DNA from: Harmothoe impar
Taxonomy: Eukaryota > Annelida > Polychaeta > Phyllodocida > Polynoidae
Assembly (NCBI GenBank): GCA_947462335.1
Contig: OX381709.1
Location: 82,088,622 to 82,152,621 of the forward strand
Reading direction: 5' to 3'
DNA length: 64,000 nt
The notes beneath the pieces were generated by a model, which worked only from the letters and a program-made list of their open reading frames with translations, had not been told where the DNA came from and searched no databases. How positions within the stretch are numbered: position 1 is the stretch's first letter; each line of letters starts with the position of its first letter. The translations under genes were made by a program, and so were the position numbers. Shown here piece by piece: positions 20,641 to 31,722 of the stretch.

Positions 20641-21984
20641 AATGTTGCATTGTAAATTAAATAATTTAAACATGCTGACCAACAGTGATGAGAGCAGGTT
20701 CTGTGAAGCTACTACTCGTATAATTAGTCATGTGTGTGACACTGGAGAGCAGAGAAGTACATTGTAACCAGACTGCTGCAGGGCAGCAGAGCAGGGAGCT
20801 GCACAGACCATGTGCTCTTGTTGCCATCCTCCATCAGCCAGGCTGTGACACAGGAGTAGATAACAGCCTCCGATAGGTCAGTCAGTGGTGGGACACGAGA
20901 GGAGATAGAGACACATGGAGTACAAGGCATATTCAGGTCAGTGCTAGAATAACAGTGAAGGGGTAACCCAGTAAACAAGAAATGTTATACAACATTTTAT
21001 CACGTTATATAACATTTCCCTAAGACTCCTTACTATGGCATAACGTTATATGAAGTTTTAAAACGTTATTTTGACGTAAAATAACATTTTTGTTTTAGCT
21101 GGAAAGGCTTATATGCAAGAATTTACAGTACTCTCCACATTTCCTATACCACCCATGCTGTACACCTACACAGAATGTTATCATATAATTAGACATAGTC
21201 AGGTGACACTAGAGAACAGAGGGATGAGTGGCTCTGTAACCAGACTCAGGGCGGCAGAGCAGAGAGCTGCACAGACCACGTGGTTGTGTTTCCATCCTCC
21301 AGCAGCCAGGCCTGTAACACTGGAGCAGATAGCAGCCTCAGACAGACCACTCCGTACTAGCCCAGTTGGTGGTGGGATACTAGAGGAGAGGCATGTGGAG
21401 TACAGGGCATATTCAGGTCAGTGCTAAAGTAAAAGGGAAGGTGTCAGTCTTGGGCCCCGACTAGCAGGGAAGGTGTTTGCCCACAGTAGTGTAGTGTGTG
21501 AAAGAGGAGGCGAGGAGCGTGGCCCTGTGATGACACTAAGTGAGGTGTGGACAGAGCTGCACTCATCACGTGAGGGAGATGTATGAGGTTATTGCTGTAC
21601 TCTGTGTGGTGCCAGTCAGCCCCAGGATGGTCTGCCAGTCTGCTCCCAAACCCTCACTATCAGCTGTGCAGTATCTGAGGAGAGAGGAGTGTGGTCCTGC
21701 AGCTAAGCCTATAGAGAGCTCCACATGGTTAGGCAAGGAAATAGGAGAGTGGGAGAGACAGGACAGATATTTACACTGTAAAACTTACTTTTGCAGAAAG
21801 GTTAGATATATATACTGTAGAGCCCATAACTAGTGAATAAGGACAGAGATGATGGACATCCTACCCCTGGATGATGAAAGGAGACCAGTGAGAGAAAGAT
21901 GTGGATACACAACAAAATGTGTCTGAAGTGAACAATCAAATTACTTTGTACTTAACATGACTGGACTACCTGTGGGCCACAGGG
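20641..21984. repeat. Block a, unit 2 (start of unit 2)
   Basis: Unit junction text ACCAATGTTGCATTGTAAAT and TTTAAACATGCTGACCAACA opens the unit. It recurs in modified form at about 36,800-36,860 and closely at 56,155-56,205. Minisatellite cores (ACAGACCACGTGGTTGTGTT, TTGCCATCCTCCA) follow at about 20,805 and 21,270. It is closest to unit 4. A MITE is inserted at 20967-21103. Confidence 0.7.
20967..21103. mobile_element. 137-bp MITE, CCCAG ends, AA target duplication
   Basis: It begins CCCAGTAAACAAGAAATG and ends ATTTTTGTTTTAGCTGGA, the last base mutated from G. AA flanks both ends (20965-20966 and 21104-21105). It has more mutations than the copies at 7221 and 12664 but keeps the CTCCTTACTATGGCATAACG core. 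Confidence 0.85.
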
Positions 21985-23193
21985 AGGGGGCGACTGATTG
22001 AAAGGTAATTGAATTCATCCACAGATTAGAGGGATAGGTCTGGGGTCTGGTGTATTAGAGAACCGGGGAGACTCCCTGCGTACGTGATTGTCCTGCAAAT
22101 TATACTGCTCTAGAGGAACTGCTGCTGCAATCTAGTGAGTAAGTGAGTGAGTAGTGATCATTTAGCGTCATTTCCTCAGCTAAGGTCATAATATTATTCA
22201 AGGCAAAAAAGGTACATTGGGATCAATTTGATGTAGAAATACTTGTGTCTGCAACAACACATATGGGCACAAAACAAACAAAAGTGTGGGCAGAAAAGAG
22301 GAGATATAAAGACCTTTTTAAGGATGCGTTGGGGAAGCCTGCAATCTAGTGCGTAATCTGCATGTAAATGGTATATGGATTAGGTAGAACCCTGTACGAC
22401 AGATAAATTGACCTTTACAGACCTAGTCAGCATTCATCAATAGCAGGGCAGCTGGGCAGTGAGGAGCCTGTGCGGAGTAATAAAAGGATGCAGTGTGTTG
22501 TAATAGTGTGATATTATGAAGGCTCAAACTGCTATTAATTGACCAAGAATATCATATACGATTGCTTTGTTCCCGCATACAAGCCGAGTGGCGCTGCACC
22601 ACCCTATTGTATATAAGGGGCACACACTACTAGCCAGGCAGAGAGAGCTAGGTAGGGTACTAGGTGCATACCATCGTATACCTGATGTACAATAAACCCT
22701 AACTACACACCTAACCGCTGATTGTAGTGTTACTTACTTTCCTGCATATCAAATCTCAGATATTAGTCCAATGCTAATTGACGATGGCCCAATATGACAA
22801 TAGAGAGGGCAGGAAATAATAAGGGTGAGATGCAAGAAGTGAGGCAGGTGGTTGGTGCATGACTGAGGGACTCAAATGTGGAGCATTGATGAGTGGTTGA
22901 ATAACTGACAGGATGTTGTACATGCATCATGTGACACAGCTGCATGTCACAGAACAAGTGATTATATTTGAAAATCAGCATTTATCATAGCCATGTGATT
23001 CTTACTTACTCCTTTTCAGTAGTGGAAATACAAGGAAGCAGTGGTTGGGAATATTCCCCAATTAGGATATATTTGTTCTAGAGCAGGAAAACAAAGATGA
23101 AGACCTAAAACCTTTTAATCACTGTTTTCCCTCTTTGTAGCCATAAAAACTTTAACTCCAACATTGCGTCCTAATTTTGAGGTGAAAAAAGCC
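21985..23193. repeat. Block b, unit 2
   Basis: It aligns with 38,325-39,211 (unit 3) and 57,565-57,780 (unit 4). It starts GGGGGCGACTGATTGAAAGG and includes AATCTAGTGAGT repeats and purine-rich AGGGCAGGAAATAATAAGGG. No credible gene is present. The T run that would end tRNA-Thr transcription is at 23185-23190. Confidence 0.7.
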
Positions 23194-23266
23194 AGGCCCC
23201 AGTGAGGATTGAACTCACGACCCCTGGTTTACAAGACCAGTGCTCTAGCCACTGAGCTATAGGGCC
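23194..23266 (-). tRNA. tRNA-Thr (anticodon UGU), unit 2
   Basis: It is identical to the two unit 1 genes over all 73 nt, with full cloverleaf and loop CTTGTAA. TTTTTT on the minus strand (23185-23190) is a strong pol III terminator. The upstream flank (23,267-23,340) matches units 1, 3 and 4. With no change in the body while flanks have drifted, this copy is probably functional. Confidence 0.95.
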
Positions 23267-24440
23267 ACATGTTCTACAAAACACACATGGCTGTATTTGA
23301 GTATGTATTGATCCATGTGCATCGAGTCATCCAAAAGTAACAGTTGCCATGCCAGGATATCCTACTCATCCAATTAAGCAATAACATAACAATATATTTT
23401 CTTCTTTCACTTCTTCTAGTTGAACTTAAAGGGGCCTTTAGAAATGACATTGTAGTCCATTGAATGCAAACATAGCATTAACATTTTGGGGGCTACATTG
23501 AGAAGAGTTTTACCTAATGTACCTAATTATATCTACAGTCAGTTGGACTGACAAATGCATTGTTCTAGTCCTTAAATGATGAGAGAGAAAAAAGCTTGCT
23601 AGACCCAGCTAGGACTGAACTATACTACAGCATATAATAAATGGAATACAATATTTTTTTCAGACTTTCTACCTTTGGATATATAAGCCTGAACTTACGT
23701 CAGGACAGGAAGGGACATGACCATACCGGAACTACGTCAAGCTCCAGTCTTTGTGGAGCCCTTCATTGGATGGCCTTGACCCTTACCTTGACCTTGGGAT
23801 ATTGAGCTGTTGGTCACATGACCCCCCAAGGTGAGTGACCTCATGTTAAGCCGTCAGATGGCACCACCTGTATGCCCCCTGAGTGGTGAGCAGTGATGTT
23901 ATCAATAAAAATCCTTGCCTGCCGGTTATTCATCCATCAGCCAGACTCTGCTGCCATGTAACCTCTCAGCATGGGCCATTTTGGGAGGAATTCCCATAAA
24001 CTATGTCAGAGAGCAGTTCAGCAATTCCAAAAAGTACCCTTCCATTTCCTATGATAAACTACTTTCCGAAGCAGTCTCTACCTCCCAGCTGCACTCTTAG
24101 TGTCAGGCAACCCACTGTGTTTCATTAATTTCTGACAGCTTGCCACTGATTGCTGACCTAGGGAAAGGTCATGTGGTCATATATGTGGTTTATGTGCCAA
24201 TATGCCCCTAATCTACTATAACAGGCTGAAGAATAATAGCTGCTGTTGTATTGACACACCTCATACCATTCATCATATTTACTACTAATGCTTTGCAAAT
24301 CTAGCTGCTTTCCTGCAACCAAAAGATGCTAAGAGAATCAACACTAGGCTCAGGACCTTCACCTTGTTCCAAAAAGTGTCTACACAGATTAAATCCCCAC
24401 CAGGTCTCCCGGATCACACAGCCTCCCCACTCCACTCCCG
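23267..24440. repeat. Block c, unit 2
   Basis: It aligns with 39,285-40,437 (closest) and 57,780-59,110. Shared text includes GACAAATGCATTGTTCTAGT, TTGGATGGCCTTGACCCTTACC, CTATGATAAACTACTTTCC and CCACCAGGTCTCCCGGATCAC. CCCAGCTAGGACTGAACTAT at about 23,605 looks like a decayed tRNA T-arm and is present in all three copies. No gene is seen. Confidence 0.65.
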
Positions 24441-25297
24441 CATGTATGCTTATACCGCCCCTTGAGAGTGTCAATGTCAAAGGAAAGCTTATCTTGGTGA
24501 GAGCTGAGGTTTCAGAAGTGCCATAGCTGTGCATAAGACCATATCACCCTCATTTTATTCTAGATACCATAGTGCCCACTGATATATTGGCTGGTGTGTG
24601 GCTAGGATACGCAGGATGCATAGGATACTTTAAAGCATCACTCTCATCACTAACGTGCTATTGGTTATCTGACAAAACTAGAAATAGCTCCTTAGTGAGA
24701 TTGCCTCCTTATTATCCTTATTAAGGTCGAGCTAAGGCTTGATGTATGGCTGACACAACTAGGGACATCATAACTGTAGAATGTGGATATTATTCTATGC
24801 AGTATCTTAAATGTTAAATTATTGTCTGTGTTATCTTAAAACTATATCACTGTATCCTTAATTTTAAGAGTTAAGACTCTACATTTAAAATAACACACAG
24901 AATAATGTCCACATCCTGACAGTTGTGGCTGACATATAAGATCTAGTTTCAGAACCTACCCCAGCTAGTATCATTATGTAGTAGTAATAGGATGAGTACC
25001 AACTCCCCCTATAACCTTTTTATACCACTAGCTGTATGCAGTATATAAGAGGCGTAAAATGCTTTGTTCTCCGTGCCCGCTGTGGTATAGGTATGGAACA
25101 TGCCCTACCCAATATAACATCCTGTACTTGTGGTGCTAAGCCATTGTTGAATATTCATGAGGATGGTCTGTATATGACTTAATCCCCAGAGTGCACAGCT
25201 GGAAGGCTACAGTCTACAGAGTATCCCTATATTAGCCTCATGCACATAAAGGTGATGCGTGCAGAGTGTGATCACCATCTAGGTTCCCTGGCAGGAA
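24441..25297. repeat. Block d, unit 2, first half; carries the empty site for the MITE at 12664
   Basis: ATACCGCCCCTTGAGAGTGT at about 24,451 is the uninterrupted target of the unit 1 MITE. The block keeps the ~100 bp (AGTAATAGGATGAGTACCAA to GCCCGCTGTGGTATAGG) that unit 1 lacks and units 3 and 4 retain. No AT microsatellite is present here, unlike units 3 and 4. Confidence 0.7.
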
Positions 25298-25520
25298 TTA
25301 ACTCTTTAACACTAGCAAAGTGCTTCAATGCATTATGCCCTTTGTCTTCACTGTTGCAGGAATGGAACCCTGGTGAGCATAATGTTGATTGTACTGAGTT
25401 GATACACTCTCAAATTGTTACTCTGATGTAGCACTGGCAAGCTACCCTCCAGTGCTACATTCATGCATCATGGAGAGTATAAGGACATTAAAACACTATG
25501 CGGTCCCTGAAGCTTTACGA
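25298..25520. mobile_element. TTAA palindromic MITE, block d copy (unit 2)
   Basis: It starts TTAACTCTTTAACACTAGC. Central words GTGCTACATTCATGCATCAT and TAGCACTGGCAAGC pair with each other. The right end is GAAGCTTTA-like. It is more diverged than the block f copies. There is no coding frame. Confidence 0.55.
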
Positions 25521-27173
25521 TAGGGGCTATCTGCACCCATTATGCGTGATTGCTTACATAGAGGATCATGTTGTCACAGTACGATGGTGCTATATGTCAA
25601 GTGGTCGGAGATGTACAATGTACTGACAATGTGTGGCAGAGAACGAAAGGGAAGTATACATGAAGGGAGAGGAAATCGAGAACTATAGATGCAAGAAGTG
25701 AATTTCATTGAAAAAATCAATAGAGATAAAGAATAAAGAAGTTTGAGATGAAGAGACTGAGAACAGGATTTATTCATTTATGTACAAGAGAACAGAAGTG
25801 GCAGACAAACAATGACATATGGGAGTGAAGTGAATAGCCCTAGCTCTGTGAGACACAATGATTATTATGATAAAACGCAAACTAATAGTTTCCCATTGTA
25901 ACATGAAATAATATGCAGACTCCATCTGAGGTCAATTTATGTTGTCCTAATTATCCCTAAACATCAGATGTGAATAGCCTAATAGCCTGGCCCCATATGA
26001 ATAAGTGAATAGTTCTGTGTGACTTCATGCAGACTGCAGCCCTATTGTGTTACCTGCTGACAATGCCTCTCTCTTATATTAGTTCATTGTGTGTCAATCT
26101 GCAGTAAATCTACAGTAATTCGACCTGCCCCATACAATTCCATGGATAATGTACTTCTTTAGATATATTTTCTTGCATTTTACAAATTCCAGGAAGTGAA
26201 GAAATAGGTATAGCACCCTCCGGGCAAGTCTGGCTACCTTCTCTTTTCTTTATAATTCTCTGGTTCAGTGACGTTATGTTTAAGCTGCACACACAGAAAT
26301 GTGACTGTCACTGTCACCAAAAACACCTAATTCTGAAAGCCTGGCACAGTCTGACTTTCCCAATTAGGTGACCTTGGCGACAATGAGGTTCACATTTCTG
26401 TGTGTGTGGTTCCTGTGTTTCTCCATCACTATATACACACTTATTTAACCGCACAAAACAAACCCAGGCTCTAACCTTCCTCCTCCCATGCCAATACCTT
26501 TGGCTCTGCTTTACTATTCAACTCACACCTTGGTCTTGTTTTTCCATCCATGCGTTAGTCTCAGTTCCTCATCTGGTTGCAATGCCTCACCCTGGCTACA
26601 CAATTTTAGCTGCACAAGTGGAAACGTGATAATTCATATCCCAACCCCTTTGGCCAAAGCATTTCAGAGACCCCAGTAGCTAGATCAAATAATTATACTG
26701 ACCTTAGAAAAAACATCTAATTCTATCTAGTGAAACACATTCTAACTATGGCATAGATTCGATTAATCCCATCTCAGCCGATGTCATCAGGAATGGTCTG
26801 AGCATATATATGACATAGAAACTTGATAATGTATTGCTGGCTTCACCTTCTTCTGCCTAAACTGCATGTTAATTGTTATGATACCGGGAACTGTGACAGG
26901 GAAGGGTATAGGGCTTATATATCATTTAGCTGGAACAACCAGGACTGTAAACAATCACCTTTGTATTCCCATGCTGATCTCTCTGCTTTACAATTCACCT
27001 TGCGTCTACAATTTTAGCTGCTTGCCATACTTCATCTTGACTGTGCACGTCCACTGGAAGCATAATGGACGTTTCTCATGCCAGAGCTGCTCTTAAGTAC
27101 TAATTCCATGAGAACCAATTTGAAAATCAGAGGTGATCTGGAAGGAATCAGGAAATCCAAAAATTGGAGAGGC
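25521..27173. other. Blocks d (second half) and e, unit 2
   Basis: Block d text TATATGTCAAGTGGT, AAGGGAAGTATACATGAAGG and TCTGCAGTAAATCTACAGTA recurs in units 3 and 4. From about 26,130 block e follows with pyrimidine-rich CTAACCTTCCTCCTCCCATG. TGTCACTGTCACCAAAAACA (26,308) faces GTGACCTTGGCGACAATGAG (26,367), with inverted CACACACAGAAATGTGA / TCACATTTCTGTGTGTG words around 26,288-26,408. This is a ~120-bp inverted repeat. No gene is supported. Confidence 0.55.
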
Positions 27174-27312
27174 AATCCCATTAAGGGCCGCATAGAGTTG
27201 ATGCACTCTAAGAGGGTTGGAATGATGCACTGGCGAGTTACTGGCCTGGGCTGCGATCATGTGGATAAAGGAGAACATGACATAAAGCACTATTCAGCCC
27301 TTAAAGGGTTAA
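27174..27312. mobile_element. TTAA palindromic MITE, internally deleted copy
   Basis: It starts CCCATTAAGGGCCGCAT and ends AGCACTATTCAGCCCTTAAAGGGTTAA-like (TTAA at 27309-27312). At about 139 bp it is a shortened relative of the 249-bp copy just downstream, so two copies lie head to tail here. Confidence 0.6.
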
Positions 27313-27511
27313 GATGTGTGTCTCGCCTGCCTTCGCTATGAATATAATGCAGTGGATACCAGTAAGCAGGTGGGGATTCTGACAGGGTTTATTGGAAGCT
27401 GATGAAGCCATACCATGATGATGCTGCACTACATGTATACCTACTCTCTGGAAGCCAATATCACTTAATCTCCACCTCCTCCCCACCTGTCAGTAGCATC
27501 TGCAATGGCTC

Positions 27512-27760
27512 TTAACCCTTTTAGGGCCGCATGCTGCTTTAATGGCATTGGACACAATGATGCCAAGGAGTGTAGCCCTGGTGAGTAACTCACTGGTGCT
27601 ACATTCAAGCATCATGATGGCCCCTAGGGAGTGTATCAGCCCTGGAGTGTCGGCATGATGCGTGGATGCAGCACTGGTGAGTTAGCCAGGGCTGCACTCA
27701 TGCATCATGTCTTCCACAGGCATCCTGCATTCAAAGCACTGCACAGCCCTTATTGGTGAA
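27512..27760. mobile_element. 249-bp TTAA-flanked palindromic MITE (piggyBac-like), block f copy, unit 2
   Basis: It starts TTAACCCTTTTAGGGCCGCA. The right end reads TTCAAAGCACTGCACAGCCC then TTATTGGTGAA, the inverted counterpart. The interior consists of alternating inverted words: GGTGAGTAACTCACTGGTGC, ATTCAAGCATCATG, GGCATGATGCGTGGATGCAG and GCACTCATGCATCATG. Elements starting TTAA-CCC are characteristic of piggyBac derivatives. It has no transposase and is nearly identical to 61801-62049. Confidence 0.7.
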
Positions 27761-29470
27761 GCTATATCTGACTTGATGATGCAAAATGATCTCCTTTAGA
27801 ATGAAAAAGGCCTCATTTAAGAAAACTGTTTATCCTTATGATGGATTCTGTGCACACACAAGCTGTCTAGAAGCGTGAGATAAATAGGGCATTGAGGATA
27901 GCAAATAATAATTTAACAGTGTGGTATGGAATAACCAGAGGCTCAGACTATAGGATCTCTAGATCGTCTAGTTATCCTTACTGTGAAACATTGTAACTTC
28001 ACTGCTGGTTAAAGGCCATGCGGTCAGGATCCCAGCACCCAGCTGACTAACCAATCAGAACATTCATTATACATTTTGAACTCACCAATTAAAGCTGTTC
28101 CTATTTACATTCTGTCCCCTTTAATAGCTGGGACAAAAAGTCCACATCCTTCCAAGTTGGAGGCCTTGCCCACTACAGAACCAAGCCCTCTAGCCTACTA
28201 TTTCCCCATACCTTCTCTGATACATCATATCAAAAATATTAGCTCTAGCACGCAACCAGATATGAATGGAGACAGTCTGAAAGCATTTCTTGCTGACTTC
28301 ACCTCTGCATAGATATATCTGTCATCCCCTAATTATCCCTCAGAAATTCTTCCAAAAATAACCAGACAAGGATTCATAATCTAGTAGCGAAAAGTATTAG
28401 CAGTCACTGGCTATCAATCAATGACATAGGCACCTGACTAGCCTAATTTCAGCAGCATACCTGCTTCCCAAAATATCATGTACAAGCTTAAACTTGGATG
28501 ATAAATACTTCCAGAACATGGTCTAAAACAAACCCTTCCTGCCCTCATCTGAACCTGTTCTGCCCACTTCATTAGATTCTAATTCCGGACTGTGTGTATT
28601 TACTCAACCTTTGTCCTGTCACTTTGGATAAGGTCTGGCCAATTTCAGCAACACCAGTTCCCAGACTATTTACCCATTGATTAAGACATGGGGAAATGGG
28701 TCTCTCTGATCTAAGAGAGAGTAATTGCTGGAGTTCAAAGAAGCCAGATGTGTTTGCCCTATATCTATGTGCATTACATATATGTTCAAACTAATGTGTA
28801 ATTTTAAAGAAGTGTGATATACAAGGTGTGTCATTAGATGTAAAATATCAAAATTGGATGAATACAAATCATCATCTCAGCCTCTTTGCACAAAATCAGT
28901 GTGATGTTATCATGCCTTTTTATGAAACCCTAGACTCAATCTTGATGATTTCTCTCATTGTAAGTGTACAATGGGCCCAAACACTATCACAAGCTGGTTA
29001 ATCAAGTTTTCCATCCAAAATGTAGGTACTCCTTTTGGCATTGTCTAACAGTATATGGGAAAATATTTCCCATGAATTATTATACAGCAATCACTTTATG
29101 GATTTTTTTCATAACTTGCAAATTCAAATGAAAAAGACAGGGCTACAAATTTCTAGGAGAGCTATCAGTGTGTCACTTGTTAATAATCAAAACTTTTAAA
29201 TTGATCTGTAACTGTCAGAAATAGGGGGAAAATACTTTTTTGTGATGACTCTTAGGGAAGAGGATAAGAAAAGAAACCTGTGCCACCAGGTTTGTTTGTC
29301 AATCAAAATGCAAAATGTAAATTTCCTTTCATGTGCAATTGGGCTAATGAGTTCAATTGATTTCATCTGATGCCATATATGAATGATAAACTGAAAGTTA
29401 TAAAGAAACAGGTTAAATTTTATTGTAAGATTTGAAACGCTTTGGTGACAACAACTCTCACATTTCTCTG
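27761..29470. repeat. Block g, unit 2
   Basis: It is closest to unit 4 (62,060-63,060). A 78-codon open frame at 28076-28312 is also open at 62373-62609, but the four base differences I count all change the amino acid and the frame is broken in units 1 and 3. It is therefore not a gene. The 39-bp sequence missing from unit 1 is intact here at 29,179-29,218. Confidence 0.7.
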
Positions 29471-30149
29471 TTCATTAGAATGTCTCATGTTTTAATGTTA
29501 GACATTAGGTGACAATGGTTGACATGCATTCACCAGTCACTGCATTGCTCAGGTGTTTGACTGTGTCACAAAACTGAAAGCCAGAAGGATGCATGTTTAT
29601 ATGTATAGAATTTTATCCACTGGCAAATAATTTACATGAAATAAGAGCTGCTCATGTTTCAATGTGAGACATTGAGAGTATGGGCAATGGTTAACATACG
29701 TACACCATTCACTATATTTACTCAGTTCCCTGCCTGAACAAACATGCAGACTGTGTCACTTGGCAGCAGGCACTGTTTGTTTTACTTATCGATCCACTAT
29801 CCTCATCGTACCAGATGCTTAGCTGACTCAGAGCCATCACCCATTCTCTTACCCACCAGGGGACAGTGTCTGTATTTTTCTTTTAAGAGGTTGTTAAGGG
29901 TAATGGGGAAAACATCAATTGTCAGGACAGAAAAAGAAACATACTTCTAGACTTTCAGGCTAGCCAATTTCCCTTTTCACCAATTATTCATGCTGAAACA
30001 TGTTGTGTGTGATTTATCTGTATCATTGAGTTGTATGCACTACCAGTCTATGAAACATGCAAACATGAAAGAGTGATTGCAAACACCAAGCAATTTGATG
30101 GTTCCAGACAGGATTCAAATCAAAAGTCATGGCTAAGGATAAACACACA
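29471..30149. repeat. Block h, unit 2, first part
   Basis: It aligns with 17,530-18,120 and 52,905-53,500: ATGTCTCATGTTTTAATG, TTCACCAGTCACTGCATT, CATCAATTGTCAG and TTCAGGCTAGCCAATTTCCC words. It runs up to the TA target of the 1.57-kb insertion. Confidence 0.65.
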
Positions 30150-30151
30150 TA

Positions 30152-31720
30152 GGGTTGATTCAGGTAAAGTGGGACACCTAAGCCATACTCTGACTTTGTG
30201 TACCATTCACACATTTAGTACTTATAGTAGAAAATGTCAAACACATCAAATAGTTTCAGTATCTATTCCTTTAAACCTAAATATAAAAAATATATGAAAT
30301 ACCTTAGCCAATGTGCCCTAAATAGCCCATTTCTTAGAGATGCCATTTCAAAATTGAAGCGTCCCACTTTACTTGTATTTTTGGTAAAGTGGGACACTCG
30401 CTTCATGTAAAGTGGGACAATTGATAAGAATCAACCCCCATGCTTTATAATCCATATGACAAAAATGGTAAATGTCAATTTTTGAAGGTGAGATATATAC
30501 TTTGATGGACTACATCAAAAACATTAAGGAAATTTATGTAGGGTCCTTTACAGGATGGATCAAGTACACAGAGTATAAATGTAAAACTGCCAAAATACTG
30601 TGCGTCTGGGCTTAACTTTGGGCAAGGCCAGACTACATTATGCTACATGACAACATATTTCTACCCTAACTGAATCTCTATCCTCAAATTATTTTACATA
30701 GTGCTATATAATGTACAATTATATAGCTCATACCGGTACTCTTAATTGTAAGCATCTAAAATTTAATGTTTTGTTTATGAGGTAGTAATGCAGGAGCATT
30801 CCAGGGGCATATTAATCACTATAAATAACTGTAAATGGCAATAATTACTATAAATTGTAAGAAAGTAGTATTGGTTAATGATTTCTATGGTTTTAGCCTC
30901 AATGTATATCAAATACCAATTCTAAATGAATATATCAAAGATTTTACCATTTAACATCATTATGTATGATTAAAAATCATTAAAGGTAAGAAATCTCACA
31001 ATAATTATCTAAATTATGATGGAAGTCAATGGTTCGCTGATGGAAGTCAATGGTTCGCTCATCTAAATAATGATCATCAGTTAAGTCACTTGATAAACCA
31101 CAATCTGGTGGACTAACAAAGCCCTATTCTGGCTTTTATACTTAATAATTTGGTATTATTTACACAACTAAGTATTGTAATGATATTTGCTATGATATAT
31201 CTTCTCCTTATAAATCAAATATAGGCATAACAGGTAATGCTACTCTGAGAAAGGGGATTAATATAGTGTCCCACTTAACCTGAATCTGCCTGTCCCACTT
31301 TACCTAACACCTTCAGCTTAAGTGGGACACTTGCATTTAAGGTCTCAATGTACTTCATTTCCATATCTGACTAATACAAAAATATCAAGATGTAAAGAAG
31401 CAATATATGTATCTAATATTTACATACATTTTGAAATGTCATGTTACTATTCTTAGTACCACTACTAACAAATAATTTTACTATTTCTTATGTACTTCCG
31501 AATTTATAGCGGCAAAAGCTCTCCACCCATATCATGTCGAAATTTAGAAGGTATAATTACCTCTTAACTTTGCTGAGATAGGTACAATTAAGAGGGGTCA
31601 AACATATATTTCTAAGAAAAAAATAAGATTTTACACCCAAGAAAGAAATCAACCCCTAAAAATGGCCTTAATGTTAGTTGTCCCACTTTACCTGATGTCC
31701 CACTTTACCTGAATCAACCC
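30152..31720. mobile_element. 1,569-bp non-autonomous TA-flanked transposon, AAAGTGGGACA word repeats
   Basis: The ends are a perfect 25-bp inverted repeat beginning GGGTTGATTCAGGTAAAGTG and continuing GGACA. TA flanks both sides (30150-30151 and 31721-31722), the Tc1/mariner target. The terminal word GTAAAGTGGGACA recurs inside at about 30,384 and 30,407 and, inverted (TGTCCCACTTTACCT), at about 30,360, 31,266, 31,290 and 31,680, usually near the ends. A 20-bp direct repeat, GATGGAAGTCAATGGTTCGC, lies at 31,018-31,058. The interior is AT-rich and non-coding. It is absent from units 1 and 3. Confidence 0.9.
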
Positions 31721-31722
31721 TA

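Noticed and set aside
23600..23640. CCCAGCTAGGACTGAACTAT as a possible second tRNA gene in block c
   Set aside because: Only a T-arm-like fragment is visible, with no acceptor or anticodon arm. At best it is an old tRNA remnant.
24326..24526. Similar short frames at 24326 and 40345 beginning with a shared ~30 residues
   Set aside because: The shared part reflects DNA identity of block c. The unit 3 frame diverges at the LINE-like insert and units 1 and 4 have no equivalent frame.
28076..28312. 78-codon open frame also open at 62373-62609, apparently conserved
   Set aside because: The four base differences I can count all change the amino acid and none is silent. The frame is broken in the equivalent block g of units 1 and 3. 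This is what non-coding sister copies would show.
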